From assembly GCA_018110855.1 (NCBI GenBank), contig JAGBFZ010000286.1, forward strand, positions 1 to 8,825: a stretch of 8,825 bases of DNA, given 5' to 3'. The DNA is from Oscillospiraceae bacterium (GTDB taxonomy: Bacteria; Bacillota; Clostridia; Oscillospirales; Ruminococcaceae). How positions within the stretch are numbered: the first letter of the stretch is position 1; every line of letters starts with the position of its first letter. A program made the translations under genes and the position numbers. The notes under the pieces were generated by a model. That model made no database searches, was not told where the DNA came from, and worked only from the letters and a program-made list of their open reading frames with translations. Positions 7,461-8,825 of the stretch are shown here, in pieces.

Positions 7461-7504
7461 AAAAAACAGAAAAAGCTGCTGCACCGTATTTTCGGTACAG
7501 CAGC
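7461..7504 (-). terminator. Intrinsic terminator downstream of the phosphorelay gene
   Basis: Minus strand: GCTGCTGTACCG (7493-7504), six-base loop AAAATA, CGGTGCAGCAGC (7475-7486), a 12-bp stem with one U-G pair. It is followed by TTTTTCTGTTTTTTT. It insulates the rpmG promoter from the upstream gene. Confidence 0.92.
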
Positions 7505-7508
7505 AATG

Positions 7509-7609
7509 ATACTAATAACCAATAAAACTGTAGACAAAAATCTTCGCATAATCCATATATGCAAGATTATGCTCGATTTTTTGTACAGTTTTTAATTGGT
7601 TCTTAGTAT
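7509..7609. repeat. Long imperfect inverted repeat after the phosphorelay gene
   Basis: Two arms of about 45 bases (7509-7553 and 7565-7609) around an 11-base centre. They share ATACTAA, AACCAAT, AAAACTGTA, CAAAAA and GCATAATC in the same order on opposite strands, with a few mismatches and 2-base gaps. It begins 10 bases after the stop codon and sits just before the intrinsic terminator. A TGA triplet flanks the TACTAA/TTAGTA ends on both sides. It codes for nothing credible. It may be a small non-autonomous repeat element or a 3'-UTR stem that stabilises the mRNA. Confidence 0.7.
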
Positions 7610-7618
7610 GAAATGACC

Positions 7619-8825
7619 TTATCTCTGCGCCTTCAGACTGTCGAGCTGAATAACTCTGTTCAGTCTGTTTCTGAGGATAGTAGCGGTAATGGGCTTTGTG
7701 ATGAAATCCATTGCACCCTCCTTGAAGCACCGCTCCTCAAGAGCCTTGTCGGAATCGGCGGTAAGGAATACCACAGGGATATCGCCGATCTCTCTTATCT
7801 TTTTAAGAAGCTGGAAGCCGTCCATCTCGGGCATATAAACGTCAAGGATAACAAGATCGGGAAGCTCCTTGTCGATTATTTTCAGAGCCGCCTCACCCGA
7901 ATCCGCCGCGATAACATCGAAATCCGTTTCAAGAGTGTGCTTGGCAATAGCGAGACAGGAGTGATCGTCATCTACAATGAGAATAGAGGGATTCCTGTCG
8001 TCCTCAGCTTCGCCGCCGAGAATATCCTCGGGATCATCAAGGACAGCCTTTATCCTTTTAAGAGTATCGCCGTACTGCTCACGCACACGATCATGATTTT
8101 CAAGGATATAGCCGATATCTCCCGACTTCTGTGCCATTTCCAGCTTCTTTGCTTCCTCGGAAAGCTCTCCCGCTCCGATGGTAAGAGATGTGCTTTTAAT
8201 GGAATGAACGGTGATACGGTAATTTTCATAATCCTTTTCATCGAAGAAACGCTGCATTTCCTCAAAACGGGAATTTTCAAGATAGGTCTGAAGCATTGAT
8301 GTGTAAAACTCTTCATCTTCGCAGCAATAGTTCATACCCGTAGCAGTATCCAAGAATTGTCCCAGTCTTTCCATGACCGTGAGCTTTCTGCGGACGGTCT
8401 TTTTCGGCTCGGGGGGAGGAGGCGGAGCGGGGAAGGGCTTAATCTTTTCCGGAGAAAGATATTTTTTTATCATGCCGTAAAGCATTCTTCCCGTAACGGG
8501 CTTTGCAATATAATCGTCAAAGCCCTCTGAGAGATACATTTCCCTTGCCCCCGCCACAGTGTTTGCGGTAAGAACGATAATGGGAGCGCTGCCGCAGAGA
8601 CCTCTGTCCCTGATAATACGCTGGGCTTCGATACCGTCCATTTCGGGCATCATGTGATCCATGAAAATGATGTCATACTGCTTCTTTTCAAGCATAGAGA
8701 TAGACTCCCTGCCGCCCGAAGCAGCGTCTATCTCCGCTCCCGAGCCTTTGAGAAGCCCCTTGAAAAGCTCTCTGTTCATGGCATTGTCATCTACGGTGAG
8801 CAGCTTCACATCGGGAATATAGAAC
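7619..8825 (-). CDS. Phosphorelay protein, receiver-HPt-receiver part, probably of a hybrid histidine kinase (5' end cut)
   Basis: Signal-relay protein passing phosphate between Asp and His residues. Numbering from an internal GTG (8809): receiver 1 spans about 1-118, with acidic pair D7/D8, phospho-acceptor D51 in FMDHMMPEMDG, T81 and K103. A proline-rich linker is at 125-135, and an HPt domain about 160-250 has H202 in HSIKSTSLTIGA. Receiver 2 spans about 274-392, with D280/D281, D323 in ILDVYMPEMDG, T350 and K372. All key residues are intact. The frame stays open upstream of the GTG to the window edge (FYIPDVKLLTVDDN), and no ribosome binding site precedes the GTG. The gene therefore very likely starts outside the window, with sensor and kinase domains expected there. 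No DNA-binding domain is visible, so output is probably by protein contact or a partner regulator. Confidence 0.88.
   Translation of the reverse strand, partial: FYIPDVKLLTVDDNAMNRELFKGLLKGSGAEIDAASGGRESISMLEKKQYDIIFMDHMMPEMDGIEAQRIIRDRGLCGSAPIIVLTANTVAGAREMYLSEGFDDYIAKPVTGRMLYGMIKKYLSPEKIKPFPAPPPPPEPKKTVRRKLTVMERLGQFLDTATGMNYCCEDEEFYTSMLQTYLENSRFEEMQRFFDEKDYENYRITVHSIKSTSLTIGAGELSEEAKKLEMAQKSGDIGYILENHDRVREQYGDTLKRIKAVLDDPEDILGGEAEDDRNPSILIVDDDHSCLAIAKHTLETDFDVIAADSGEAALKIIDKELPDLVILDVYMPEMDGFQLLKKIREIGDIPVVFLTADSDKALEERCFKEGAMDFITKPITATILRNRLNRVIQLDSLKAQR

Noticed and set aside
7619..8809. GTG at 8809 as the true start of the relay protein
   Set aside because: No ribosome binding site precedes it, and the frame continues to the window edge with a linker typical of the region before hybrid-kinase receivers.

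Overview
The window reads as part of a low-to-moderate-GC Firmicutes chromosome, most likely a clostridial gut or rumen anaerobe of the Ruminococcus/Oscillospiraceae type. This placement is inferred from strong AGGAGG-type ribosome binding sites, the gene orders rpmG-secE-nusG-rplK-rplA and atpI-B-E-F-H-A, and a sodium-type ATP synthase c subunit. No 16S or other marker is present to settle the genus. Nearly everything is coded on the minus strand, so transcription runs from high to low coordinates. The one clear plus-strand gene is a tRNA.

Reading along the minus strand from 8825 down: (1) 8825-7619 is the 3' part of a multi-domain phosphorelay protein (receiver-HPt-receiver), cut by the window edge. 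It is followed by a long imperfect inverted repeat (7509-7609) and a strong intrinsic terminator (7461-7504). (2) 7433-4838 is the transcription/translation operon rpmG-secE-nusG-rplK-rplA. It has a clear promoter, a leader of about 190 nt with small hairpins, a candidate L1-binding hairpin between rplK and rplA, and a terminator at 4838-4872. (3) 4833-3973 is a single gene for a microbial PARG-type macrodomain protein (TIGR02452-like), driven by its own promoter, whose -35 box lies in the T-rich tail of the preceding terminator. (4) 3739-3904 holds tRNA-Pro(UGG) on the plus strand with its own promoter and terminator. A consensus minus-strand promoter (3917-3945) points into this unit from the opposite side. 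(5) 3615-1 is the F1Fo ATP synthase operon: promoter, atpI, atpB, atpE, atpF, atpH and the first half of atpA, which continues beyond the window.

The ATP synthase genes encode the membrane rotor and stator (a, c, b), the assembly-associated I protein, the delta stalk subunit and the start of the catalytic-head alpha subunit. The most informative detail is in AtpE: it carries the Na+-binding signature (V69, E71, S72, T73, Y76), with a second carboxylate, E38, where the classic Ilyobacter-type rotor has Gln. This suggests a Na+-coupled enzyme of the two-carboxylate type described in Fusobacterium. The ribosomal/Sec operon is conventional. The less routine content is the PARG-like gene, the opposing promoter downstream of the tRNA, the long inverted repeat after the relay protein and the structured gap before atpE.
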